DNA of 64,000 bases from Ascaphus truei (GCA_036426205.1 CM071567.1:289641385-289705384), one strand, 5' to 3'. Positions 44,880 to 56,310 are shown, counted from the first letter of the stretch. A program made the numbers and translations. Notes: generated by a model from the letters alone, not told the origin.

Positions 44880-45430
44880 AACCATAAGAATAATTAACAA
44901 TAATACTACAATATATATGTATCCAAAATAGGAAAAGAGTGTAAAAACCAGTCCTCATAAAAGTCCAATAGATGATGTTAGTTCTGGTGTAGAGGGTCTC
45001 CGGCTGCTCTCAAAGTGGACAAACCACATCCACAGGGAATCTAAAAGAAAAGGGGGAAGAGAGAGCGCACGCCCATAGCGTAAAATAGTAAATTTTAATG
45101 AGGGGGAGGGGAAAAGGGGGATAAGAATTGCACTTACAATGGTACAATAAAATCAAGCACATTGTGATATATAATCACCACCATCCGGTCAGATTCTGCA
45201 GCATCTTAGTCTTTGCAGTACCAGGATGACGTCCCAATCAATGTCCAGGGTAGATGATCTCCTATCGACCTGTATTGGAGCCTGTAAAGTAGCTCCGAGA
45301 TGGGAAGCCTCTGCAGCAATCGCGCGGATCAGTCAGTCCCAGCGCGCGGTGATGACGTCAGTGTCAATGCGTCTGACGTAATGACGCTCCCTGACGCGTT
45401 TCGTCACTCAACGGGTGACTTTCTCAAAGG
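44880..45430 (-). repeat. Composite repeat with hammerhead-like motif
   Basis: CCGGCTGCTCTCAAAGTGGA, GAGAGAGCGCACGCCCATAG match 46475-46560, so two copies of one family occur 1.5 kb apart. At 45427-45388 the minus strand reads TTGAGAAAGTCAC..GTGACGAAACGCGTCAGG: stem GTCAC/GTGAC, then GAAAC. Confidence 0.55.
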
Positions 45431-46100
45431 GAAGTCAGGAGAGGGGGAAGGTCCGGTATTATATACCCAGTCCAATGATCATAATGACTTAAAACGTACC
45501 CCTCTCAGCTGAAAAGGTGCTTAATGTTAATGGATATCAATCGCAATGCCTAAATTGCATAATAAGACTATAAGGTAGAGTGGAGATAAACAATAAATTA
45601 TATGTAAAACAATTAAAACCGCCACTCATATGTGTAAGGGGACTAACCTTACATCCTACATGACAATACTTAAACAAATATTTATGAACCCATTTTCAAA
45701 AGATATAGAAATGTCACACATCACTAAACCAATCAGGTATATGAAGCTCCATGGATCCAAAGGGGAGATACCCCCTTTAATGTATAAACATATATAATGA
45801 ATAATCCTGCCAATACCTTACATCAGAGCCATAACCTGTATAACACAACATATTTTATACAATTTACATGTTAAAAACAATAACAATAGAAAACAAAGTA
45901 GGAGAACCCTAATTACCAATATTAAATCCTGTATAATCGCCATTTTTATCTTTCTTAGGTCCTGTAATCAAACAGACATCTAGGATTATGGAATCTATAA
46001 GCCACGAACAAAGAAGGTGTCAGAAGGATAAATAACTGATGTGGATAAACTGAATGTACTAAATATAGTGGGGTGTATGTGAATCAGTGTAAAAATGTGA
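45431..46100. other. Unassigned AT-rich sequence
   Basis: Between two retroelement-like ends. No coding domain. Confidence 0.3.
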
Positions 46101-46111
46101 ATTTGTTCCCC

Positions 46112-46550
46112 CTGAGGAAGGTCCCATTCTGTAGGACCGAAACGTTGGGTTTCTGGATGTATTTTTGCTTTCACTAATACACTTTGATTTTCAACATTGA
46201 GTGCTGTCTCTTGTTTACCAATCCTTGGAACGGTAACGTATAACTATAACAGTAAAAATACAAGCTGCGCCTATATACTCAATAAAACTATTAAGTAAAT
46301 GTAAGAGCTAATAAAATGTAATAGCACATTCAACACTAGTTGGACATAACCACATACATAATAGTAAAATAATATAACTAAAATTACACAAAAACAAAAT
46401 GAATATATTAAAAAAAGGTTGTGAGGTACCAGTCCCTTTTCAGTTAATAATGGATAAAGTCCAAAAATATTCCGGGCTCCGGCTGCTTTCAAAAGGGAGA
46501 ACCAGCTCCAGACCTATAGATAAAAGAAAAGAGAAAGCGCACAGCCCATA
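46112..46550 (+). repeat. Retroelement-like end with hammerhead-like core
   Basis: CTGAGGA (46112-46118), stem GGTCC/GGACC, GAAAC (46139-46143), GTTGGGTTTCTGGATG, then GTGCTGTCTCTTGTTTACCA. The 3' part (46475-46550) repeats the 45.0-kb segment. P6 is inserted directly after it. Confidence 0.6.
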
Positions 46551-48062
46551 GGGCCTTATTCAGAAAGCCTCGATAAGGCCCTTATCGAGCACTTATCGAC
46601 CAAATGGCAACTTGTATACAGATAGCCTCGATAAGTGCTCGATAACTGCCTGTATCGACGCTAAATTGTATCGCTATCCGAAATTCGCCGACTGAGCAGC
46701 AATCAGCCCCTTATCGTCCATTTTCAGATGGTTGAAAAACTTGCGCGATTCAGAGACCCACGAGTCGGCTATCGCGGCATATCGCAGCCCATCACAGCCC
46801 TAAAAGGCGGTCTTCTCCCCAAATCCAATTCACCACAAAACTTTTGGTGAGTTGGTGGGGAGATGGCCTCGATGAGCAGCGATGTGTCTGGACTTAGAAA
46901 AAATCAGGCCCCTTTCCTGCCTCGGATTGATGCCGGGGGTCTCCGGAGCTGATAGCCATTTATAGCAGATCCGGACCCCCCCGGCATGCATCCGTGGCAG
47001 GAAACATGCATGTACAGCAACTTCATTACCTTAGCGGCTAACCGCTAAGACAATGAAGGGGTTAAACACCTGTGCCAAGCTTACTGTAAGAAACATACAA
47101 TACAATACAATACAGTGGCTAGCGGGGGTTGGTGAAGGGGGAATTTGGCCCTTAGTGGCTCTTTAGGCCTTGCGGGGGGGTTGCGGGGGGGAGTTAACCC
47201 CTTCATTAACTTAGCGGTTAATACCGCTAAGGTAATAAAGGGGTTAACCCAACCGCTACCCACCCGCAAGGTCTAAACACTCATCCTTAGGGCTAATACC
47301 CTCTTCACCCACCCGTGAGGCCTAAACACCCACCCCTGACTGACTATACCCACCCTATACCCATTGAGTAGTATAGTGGTGCATCATACCCATATAATAA
47401 TAATATGGGCATGATAAGCCTCTATAGCACTCAATGGGCACCCTAATGGCAATACAGTAATACACAAGACACACAATAATAAAATGTAACTAAACTCTAA
47501 AAAATCACACGTCACTAAATATAAACAGTAGCCAGCTAATCCAATCAATACAATCAATAGCAACATCAACAATGAATTAATTAAACCATTAACCAATCTA
47601 AACAATTAATTCCGAAACCAACTCAAAATGAATAGTAACACTAACCAATGTAAACAATGAATTACTCCAACATTAATGAATTTAAACAGTTAAATAGAAA
47701 GAAATTCTAACAATCTCTGAAGTAACCATAAAACACATTAGCTAACATAATATAACATTAAATACAAACGAACACCAATCGCAAACCTTTAATGACATTA
47801 AGCATGAAAAAACAATCAATCACATCCACATAATACTTGAAATGCCAAAAAGCAACACCAATACCAAGCGAGAAATGCCCCCCCAAATATTGTCATAATA
47901 ATGTATTAATCTGTACCCTAAAGAGGTACCGATTAATATATTATCAGTCAATGTGCCTCCCCCAAAAAAATCAAAAAACACATCCAAAGATTAAACCTGT
48001 AAAAAGAGACATTTACAAATTCCCTTGCGATTTTTTTTATCAACCCTCTCTGAATATGGCCC
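46551..48062. mobile_element. Family P element P6: complete 1.5-kb copy
   Basis: The left end GGGCCTTATTCAGAAAGCCT and right end complement GGGCCATATTCAGAGAGGGT form imperfect inverted ends, flanked by ATA on both sides (46548-46550 and 48063-48065). Inside are the GC hairpin (46932-46986), palindrome A copies 10 (47018-47065) and 11 (47194-47247), palindrome C (47358-47432) and a GTACC/GGTAC hairpin (47900-47945) also found at 54930-54985. There is no exon-like segment and no transposase. This is the only family P copy where both ends and a short duplication are visible. Confidence 0.8.
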
Positions 48063-48074
48063 ATAGTGTGATAC

Positions 48075-48580
48075 TGTATATGCTTTAATATAAAAGGTAG
48101 AGGGAAACAAGCTCACTCAAAAACCATCCACCGCAAAGCATATAGCAAATGGAAATATTCTATATGCTCATTTGCATGTCTTAGACAGTCTGAGGGTTTT
48201 TGTCACTTTTTTTACCCACCATAACTTAACTAAGTATGGTAAACCCAATCCTCAGTGCTTCATTGCATAGCCAGTTAACCAACCCCACACTGATGAGAAC
48301 AATTGAGGTCGAAACGGCTGTCTGTGGGTAGGTTTTCTGGCTATGCATCTTAACCCTGGCTGTGTTTAAAGCTGTGACCATGCAGCAAACTTAAGCCTAT
48401 AGGGAACCATGTTAAAAATGGTTTTGAAGCAAAAGGGGACACTGTGTGCACATTTGCATGTCATTTCCCAGAGTCCCTTGCTGCAGTGGAAGTGCTGTGT
48501 GCTGGGTAATAATGGTGAAAGGCGGGGTTGCAGACCTGTCTAAGACACGCAAATGAGCATTCAGGAATATTTCCATTTGC

Positions 48581-48582
<2 letters not shown>
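48075..48582 (+). repeat. Retroelement-like repeat with hammerhead-like motif, copy 3
   Basis: It matches 15.3-15.7 kb: ACCATAACTTAACTAAGTAT, GTGGGTAGGTTTTCTGGC, TTTGCATGTCATTTCCCAGA, GCGGGGTTGCAGACCTGTCT. Exact CTGATGA at 48290-48296 and exact GAAAC at 48311-48315 with an imperfect 4-bp stem. Confidence 0.7.
48290..48315 (+). ncRNA. Hammerhead-like ribozyme core motif
   Basis: CTGATGA, GAAC, loop AATTGA, GGTC, GAAAC. Both conserved boxes are exact; stem II has one A-G mismatch. Homologous to the one at 15389. Confidence 0.45.
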
Positions 48583-48616
<34 letters not shown>

Positions 48617-49190
48617 ATACACGGAGCAGAGTAACAGAACAGCAGCGCTTACAGATTCTTTGGAGCATGAGTATTACTCATACAATGCTTTTTTATCTTT
48701 TATGTTTGTGAGTTCATTTTATGAGCCTTTTATTGGGAATTAAACCATTTTTTGCACAGTAATGCACTAGGATTGGGCGCTTTTTTCTTCTATTTTCTAT
48801 GCAGGTGGAGAGGGAGGTCGTTGTGCCCTTTAAAGAAGCAGCCTTTTTCCTGTCAGTGCTTTTCTGTTTCTTGCATTTTTTGGACTTCATTTGGACTTCA
48901 AAGGATTTGTGACAAAAGTTTGTTATTGGGTCCACAGCACATCTTTTTATAACTATATATGCATTTGGTGAACGTATTGATTGCACAGTTAAATATAATT
49001 ATTGTCATTTAGGTTTTTTGTATATTTATACATTTTCTGATCATTTATTAATATACTATTGCTGTCACACCACACCCAAGCGCAGTCCTTTTCTGTGTAT
49101 ATATATATATATTATATAAAAATAGAATTTATCTATCTATATATATATAGACATATATATATAGATAGATTATATTTTTGATTTATTGAT
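48583..49190. repeat. AT microsatellites and AT palindrome
   Basis: TA runs at 48583-48620 and 49097-49116, and a TATC/GATA palindrome (49117-49180). The open frames across 48714-48986 show no domain. Confidence 0.7.
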
Positions 49191-51585
49191 TATCTTCCTG
49201 ATGAAATAGGATGCAACAAATATTAAGCTTGTTAAGGTTTAAAACCATCCTACCAATAGATTTAACTTTATATGGTAAGGATTTTTTTTAAAGAATTAAA
49301 AACATTTAAGTTCATGTAGGTTACTGTAGCCATGGAAACTAAAACCCTTTTATCTAAAGTTGCAGAAAGCAAAGTAAAGCCATTGCAGAGCACTGATGCT
49401 CATATTGCCCCAGCGATGACCTTAGCTTTTTCTTTGCTGAAAATTGTCTGACACTTAATAAATGAGTTATATATATTTGTTTTCTAAAGAAGGCTTAATA
49501 CTAGTCTTTCAGAGTACTTTTTCATCTTAGAGTTAGTCATACACATCCTTAGCTCTTAACTAGGCTTTTGCAGACCACTGTGAAATAGTACGTAATGTCT
49601 GGAAACATTTTGAGAAAAGTACCATCATACTTACATCATCAAACTATTGAAATGTCTTAAAATAAAATCTAAAAGCAACTTAATTGTGTTATATATGTGG
49701 TGCAATTTTAAGGTAATATCTGGGTAACATAATGTGATATTGAAAAGATACACAACATTTAAGAGAACCCTATTTAAACCCATTCCATTTTCAGACGTTG
49801 CTCCTCTATAACATTGACTTGGTTATACTGAATTACTGTACTTCTAGAGATGTGAAAACATTTTTGTGCAAGTTCGCAAAGCAATATTAAAGATATTGGC
49901 ACACATCTGCAGGTCAGATGGGCCTTTTTAATGAAATGTTCACAATCTTCTGGCAAAAATCACAAATTGTTGTGGTTATGTAGGGAAAAATTGCATTCCC
50001 ACATATATGAACAATGTGTGAACTTTTTGTGAAAATGTATCATTAATGAAAAACCCTCTCCCTCTCCCTGCATCTAAGGATTGTGAATTTCTGTGCATCA
50101 TGGTGTTCTTCAAGATGATGACCATTGCTTCGTGTGTCAAGTGTTGTTGGTGCCGCAATTGGATGAGGAGCATGAATCTTTATCTGGCAAATGAAAGAAA
50201 CACTTACATTGTATTTTATTTGTTTGTGTATTTTTTGGGGATATGCATTGATTGGCATTATGTTTATATATGGCCTTTTTAGGTTTTAGTTAACCACATT
50301 GACAAGGAATGCATTTTTTGGCTAATGTTTGTTTTTATTTAATTGTAATGTATTTTATTTTTTACATTTTTGTTTTTTTTAGGTTGCCCTTAGTTACCAA
50401 TGTGTTTTTCTATGTCCCTTTTGAGGGTATAGATAAGTGTGATGGAAGGGGTTGCCAGCCTCACATAATAAAGGTGAAACCTGGCTGGCTGCCCCAATAC
50501 GTTTGTAATGGCAGTATGTGGCCGGTATGTAATGTATTTGGCCAGTATCTAATGTCATTTTTGTGAAATCCCTTCTAGAAAAGAGCTTATCACTGTGTGA
50601 TGTCTGGAAGGGGGAAAACGGTAGGTTTTGGGGACCAGAAATTATATATGTATAAAAGCACTTTATTCCCTGTGTTAGTGTATTCCCCATACCGTTAGCA
50701 AGCCAGGAAATTGTATGTGGTGTTTGTGGCATTTCTCTGTGTGCAGCATCAGTAATTCACTTAGCCAAGCTGGCTACAGAGAAATACCGGGTCGTGACAA
50801 AAAGCTTGGAGTGGCTGAGTAGGGGGACAAAATGGTGAGTGGGAAAGGGCTGATTACCAGGTCCGGGGATGGGCTCTCAGCGGGTTAGAGCATTTGTTCT
50901 CCACTGACACTGAGGTGCCTACCCAGCGGGAGGTTTAGGGCTGGCCAGGGGAACTGTTGATGGGTCTGAGCCCTGTAGGCACGATTCCTGTTTGCCAGTT
51001 TAAATTCCCTGCTTGCTGGCATCTTCCTCTGCTGTGGGCAGTCCAGAGTGCCTAGACAAGCCCCCTAAGCTGATTGGTGCAGCTGGACAAACCCTCGTCT
51101 TCTCATTACTGCACCATCACAATCCGTGCCCTGATTGGTCGGCGGCTCCTGCTCCATGTTAAGTATAGCCACGAGGGCTATGTAATATGTGCAGCCAATC
51201 AGAGAACCAGAACATCTATGGAGTTGATCGGAGACATGGGTGGCGGGCTTTTCAAAAGTGCTCTGTGGGAAATAGCAGTGCGCTTAACGGAACAGTGCTG
51301 GAGAAGCCAGGGAAGCCAGCACATCTTTGGAGCTGATAACAAAACCACTAACTAAAAACATATGACAAGCGCTAACATAAATCAATTGACCAATGAACTT
51401 TAAGGTGATCTGTGCTAATGCACAGACTATAAATCAAATGTGAAAAATAAATATATAGATATCAGAAAAATTCCTTATGGTAGATGATTCAAATAGGAAT
51501 GGCTGCCAAGGAGAACATCATATACAAGATCTCTCAGTGAACTTGTTGCAAAACAGTAAATAAAGAAGGAAATGCAGTCCCGGCA
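49190..51585. other. Intergenic, no gene recognised
   Basis: 49190-50040 is AT-rich unique DNA. 50040-50560 has open frames without matches. 50560-51360 is GC-richer and repeat-like, with ATTGG elements (51071, 51137). Nothing assignable. Confidence 0.35.
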
Positions 51586-51590
51586 CAAGG

Positions 51591-52253
51591 AATAATATAA
51601 ATACCAATTCTTCTTTATCACTGGTTCTCCTCCTATTGTAAAATACAAAGGGAACACACCATTGCGCAGTAGACAGGAACAATGGGCTCTTTAACTGCAG
51701 ACACACAAAATTGCCTACTTATGTAGTGGATAGAATCTGTACTTTTAGCCAATCTTTTCCTCGTGAAATTTACGAACCTCAGCCCAGTCCAACCAGCTCT
51801 GTCAGGTAAGTCACACGTACCATGCACAGGAACTATTCAATTTAACAAAGAATAAGGAACAACATTTGGTGACCTGGACTCCAGAGTGAAGGATATTTTA
51901 TGCATTGAACCAGTGTTGAAAAGTCCAGACTTCAAATTACAATTTATTGTACCCTGTGACACATCACGTGGGGTTCATGGATTTCAGGAGGAAGACGTTG
52001 GCTAAAAGTACAGATTGTATCCACTACATACATCAAGATATTACCTTGTAAGTAGGCAATTTTGTGTGTCTGCAGTGAAAGAGCCCATTGTTCCTGTCTA
52101 CTGCGCAATGGTGTGTTCCCTTTGTATTTTACAATAGGAGGAGAACCAGTTATAAAGAAGTTCTAACGGGACTACATCAACGGACTGAACTTTCTGGGCT
52201 TTGGTTTCTCTTTGGATTTACATATGGACAGTGGGAATTGGTATTTATATTAT
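51591..52253. repeat. Long inverted repeat
   Basis: The left arm (51591-51750) and right arm (52000-52253) are reverse complements, e.g. AACACACCATTGCGCAGTAG at left and CTACTGCGCAATGGTGTGTT at right. The right arm has about 75 extra bases (52160-52234) absent from the left. The 250-base spacer is unique-looking. Head-to-head copies of one repeat, or a MITE, would explain it. Confidence 0.85.
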
Positions 52254-53429
52254 TCATTGCGTAGGAGACTACATTTCCTTCGTTATTTACAACTTTGGAG
52301 CTGAACGGAGAAACGGCTGGCAGGAAATTCAAAGTGCTTTGTGTAAAAGAGCACTGAGAAAGCATTGAGAAGCCGGGGAAAAAGACGTTCAAGGCAAACC
52401 TACTGAAGCAGAAACCTTGCACCTAGTTGAGGCTAGTTTCGTGCCCCCAGGCCCCCAGTTGGTGAGTATTTCTATGTGTTTGTGTATTTTGTGTGTTTGC
52501 TAACTTGCCAGAATGAACTTTCGTTTATCCAATTATTGTGTCCGTCTGGTGATAGTGATCCCGGTTGTAAAGGTATTAAACTGTCTGGTCCCCGTGACAA
52601 TAAGCAAAGTGACAATCAATGGGAAATAACTATTCTGGTAATTAAGGGGTTACTGGTGTTTTAATGATTGGGCATTGGCCCTTACCTGTTGGTGAGAAGA
52701 GGAGGATGCTTTCATCCTGGCAGGGGTAAGTAAAAATTTATTAATTTAAATTGTACTGTATATACCTGTAAACTGTATTTGAATGGGCAAAAGCAAAATA
52801 GCCATGTTTGGCTACCGATGCAACGGCTCTTAATCGAACAAAGCTCAAAATGGATTTTGCGGTTTCCCCGTATTCCGCACAAGTTTTGCCGTGGCAGACT
52901 ATAATGGCCCATCGGATTAAAACAGCAGGTCCCTGCTGTGTGAGTCCTACCTGGGTCTGCCTTTCTGTAATAGATGCGCAGTAAGAGATACGCTGAATCA
53001 GTCACTCTAACTGCGCGCCTCTCACACGTGATCGCAGTTTTTTTTTTTTTTTTTTTTAAACATTACAGAAATGTAGCAGGGGCTCTCTAGAGCTGAACCA
53101 CATTGATTTCAAGTCCGGGGACTCCCTACTTCCCGAGATACAGGCCCAGTTATGGGGTGCCGGTATCTCCTATGAATTGAAATGTCCCGATCACGTGACT
53201 TGAGACATTTATATGCATAGGAGACACAGTCACCCCATACCGGTGCCTGTATCTCAGGAAGCAGGGGGTCACCGAACCTGAAACCAATGCGGTTCAGCTC
53301 AGGATACCCACTGCTACATTACTGTAGTGTTTAAAATTCAATATCTAGTAAGCACAAATACACAACCCACCCTGTGCCCCCACATACTGTAAAACCAATA
53401 TTTATTTTTATAGACACAGGATTAATATC

Positions 53430-53850
53430 CCAGGCTGGCAGGGGGTCCCCGGGTGGTCCCGACAGGTGTCCGCAGGCCCCACAATGCACCTTGGGGGGTA
53501 CCTACGGGTGTTTGGGAGCCTCCGGCTGGTCCCTGCTAGGTTCCGTGGCCTCCAGGTGGTCTCTGCGGGTCCCGGTGGGCCCCAATGGGGTCCACAAGTG
53601 GTCACCGTGGATATCTGGTGTCCCCGGGTCATCCCCACAGGTGTCTGGGAGACCTTGGTTGGTTCCAACAGGGGTATGAGGGCCCTCGGGTGGTTCCCAC
53701 GGGTGTCTTGGGGGCCCCCGGTTCTTCCCCATGGGTGTCCCCAATGGGTCCTCAGGTGATACCCGTTGGCATCTGGGGATCATCGGTGGGCCCCTTGGGC
53801 ATTCGGGGGTCCTTGGGTGGTCCCCGTGGGTCCCCGCAGGCCTGCGGTAC
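53430..53850 (+). repeat. GC-rich minisatellite in P7
   Basis: Imperfect units with GGTGGTCCC, GGGTGTC and GGGGGCCC blocks, preceded by the same flank as 38040-38095. Multiple long frames are artefacts of the repeat. Confidence 0.75.
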
Positions 53851-53965
53851 CATTATTGTATATAAAAAAATAAACGGCCTACATTTAAATCAATACAGCT
53901 CCCCCCAACCCCTACCCCCCCAAAATATATACAGTACAGTAATGGGCAAAGTAACTATTATACAG

Positions 53966-54263
53966 ATATGGATAATAGATTATTTGTCCATTACAAAACA
54001 CAACATTAGCCATGCTGCATAAATAAAGTAAATAAAACCGTTCTACTTACCCCATGCATTATGAAGGGCCTCATCGTCAGCTTACTGCAGGTCCATGTCC
54101 TCCATTGCCAGAAAAAATACATAGCAAAATACATTCTAATGGCCCCTAGCCCCTTAATCACCTTAGCGGTTAATAACCGCTATAGTAATTAAGGGGTTAA
54201 CCCACCCTGCCCCCTACCCACCCGGTAGACCTAACCACCCACCCCGAACCCACAATACCCACC
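53966..54263. repeat. P7 left internal arm with palindrome A, copy 12
   Basis: Reverse complement of 55143-55437. Order: palindrome B half, minus-strand exon-like segment ending at GTAAGT (54050-54045), palindrome A (54147-54200), C-rich stretch. The same order as the P1 left arm. Confidence 0.85.
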
Positions 54264-55062
54264 CTGTACCCATTGATTGTTATAGTAGTACATCACACCC
54301 ATATAATATGGCATGATAAGCTACTATAACAGTCGATGGTCACTTTAATACAAAAACCTGAATGTCCAAAATACACAATAATAAAACCTACAGTATTCAA
54401 CAAGCACCTAAACCCCAAACTGTAAAATTAAAAGCAATAGGCAACCAATCAATTAAAGAAATAAAACCACTAGCCAATCAATTAAATAAATCACACCACT
54501 AGACAATCAATTAAAGAATTCATACCACTAAACAAACAATAAATTCCATATATAAAAGCAGTAGCCAATACATCAATTAATTAATACATCCACTAGGCAA
54601 CACATAAATGAAACCATTAGCCAAAAAATTACAGTAAATCATTAAATAAAAATGCCCAACAATCTGTAAAATTAAAATAAAAAAATAAAAACAAACCATC
54701 ACAACAGTATACTGTAACACATCAATTAATTAATAAATCCACTAGGCAACACATACATTTTACCATTAGCCAGCAAATTACATCATTAAATAAAAACGCT
54801 GAACAATCTGTAAAAAAATACAAATCAAAACAAGCCATCACAATTAAACACAATTTAATCAAAACAATAAACATACATAAAAAATATCAGTCTACAGAAG
54901 AAATGCATTTGCCAAAAAATGCATTGACTATTACTGTATTCATCTGTACCATAAACAGGTTCAAATTAATACATTAGCAGTCAATTGGCATTGAAAAACA
55001 TAAAAATAGAAAAATCCAATCGAAAAACTTGTAGAAATAAGAGTACATACATTCAACATTGA

Positions 55063-55129
55063 TCTTACCTTTAGAAGCGTTGGCCCTCCGAATCCTGGGG
55101 AATCAGCAAGCTCTCCTTGGTTGACGTCA
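55063..55129 (-). promoter_or_regulatory. CRE and donor-like segment in P7 centre
   Basis: TGACGTCA at 55129-55122 on the minus strand is followed after about 53 bases by a donor-like AAAG|GTAAGA (55068-55063). This parallels the CRE plus donor arrangement at 28386-28090 in P1. Confidence 0.35.
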
Positions 55130-55142
55130 CGGAACACAATTC

Positions 55143-55437
55143 GATGGGTATTGTGGGTTTGGGGTGGGTGGTTAGGTCTACCGGGTGGGTAGGGGGGCAG
55201 GGTGGGTTAACCTCTTAATTACTATAGCGGTTATTAACCGCTAAGGTGATTAAGGGGCTAGGGGCATTAGGATGTATTTTGCTATGTATTTTTTCTGGCA
55301 ATGGAGGAAATGGACCTGCAGTAAGCTGACGACGATGCCCTTCATATTGCATGGGGTAAGTAGAACGGTTTTATTTACTTTATTTATGCAGCATGCTAAT
55401 GTTGTGTTTAGTAATGGACAAATAATCTATTATCCAT
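55143..55437. repeat. P7 right internal arm with palindrome A, copy 13
   Basis: Palindrome A at 55207-55260, then an exon-like segment (about 55301-55355) ending at GTAAGT (55356-55361), then the B-type half ATAATCTATTATCC. Confidence 0.85.
55301..55355 (+). other. Exon-like segment in P7 right arm
   Basis: The frame reads MEEMDLQ, stop, ADDDALHIAW, then GTAAGT. The left arm mate (minus, 54106-54051) reads MEDMDLQ, stop, ADDEALHNAW. The acidic run followed by A-L-H resembles DEDGLH in P1 and P5. The stop may sit at the real acceptor (CTGCAG|TAAGC), making the exon 34 bases. Confidence 0.45.
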
Positions 55438-55935
55438 ATAAGGATGTGACATCATGTCTAAGGGAGGTACATCACATCCTTTAAACAACATGAGTGCCAT
55501 CACATCATATGCAATGGAATTGGAGACAATCCAATTGCTTCCAAGTTCCATTTTTTACAAAGGATGTGACATCAGACCTAACAGTGAATTCAATAAAAGA
55601 AGAAAAAAAAGAAGAACTACTCACCGAGACTGATTTTTAAGCAACATTGCTGTGGGTCAAGTTGAGGATCCATCTACCATCAACAGGATGCCAACTGATT
55701 GGAAGAAGGCCATCATGCCTGGATCTTTATATCAGATGTTCATTTTTTGTTTATTTTTATGCCATCTGGCACATTGATTTATTTATCCTAGTTGTTGGTT
55801 TTATTTGTGCCATTGGGTGGAGATTATTTTGCAGGTTTCTAGTTTTCTCTTCTATTGGCCATCGAGAGAGGATTGTTTTTTGGTTTTATTTTTATGATTG
55901 GGCATCATGCCCTTAATTGGATTCATATGTGTGTG

Positions 55936-55974
55936 GCCCAGAAGGTGAAGAGGATTGCCTTCATCCCATCAGGT
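55936..55974 (+). other. Exon-like segment at right edge of P7
   Basis: GAAGGTGAAGAGGATTGCCT continues to a GTAAGT at 55975-55980. The frame codes EGEEDCLHPI, again an acidic run followed by Leu-His before the donor-like site. A related one (acidic run, then Ala-Phe) ends at GTAAGT 52726-52731. Confidence 0.4.
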
Positions 55975-56310
55975 GTAAGTGATACTTTTATTTATTTAGG
56001 GTGTACATTGATTGTCAATGTGGTTATTTAGGACCATTGAAAATAATGGATTAAATGGCTTAGTTTTTACTATGTTAGTATTTATTATAATGTATATTTT
56101 ATTCACTGTATTGAGTTATGCAACATTTGGCTAATAGGACTATTGCCCATTACTGTGTGTGTGTGGGGGGGGAGGGGGCAGAGGAGGGGGTGCTACTCTT
56201 GTTAGTGGCAGGGGCTGGGTGATGAAGGTAGTTGCCCTAGAATGGATGGTTAAGCCTCCTGAGGGGTGGTAGGAGGGGTTAACCCCTTTATTACCTTAGT
56301 GGCTAGTAAA

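Larger units (their letters stand above)
52636..56310. mobile_element. Family P element P7: second large palindromic element
   Basis: Edges are set by half palindromes A (GTAATTAAGGGGTTA at 52638; AACCCCTTTATTACCTTAGT at 56280), so boundaries are approximate. 53070-53330 holds the CCCGAGATACAGGCCC segment seen in P1 and P3; 53430-53850 the GC minisatellite seen in P5; 53966-54263 and 55143-55437 inverted arms; 54268-54345 palindrome C; 54350-55060 AT-rich centre; 55063-55129 a CRE and donor-like segment. Exon-like segments lie at about 52690-52725 and 55936-55974 outside the arms and 54051-54106 and 55301-55355 inside them. No transposase found. Confidence 0.65.

Noticed and set aside
53374..53783. 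Long open frames in the GC minisatellite of P7 (and 38101-38502 in P5)
   Set aside because: Gly/Pro/Trp-rich translations in several registers arise from repeat composition.
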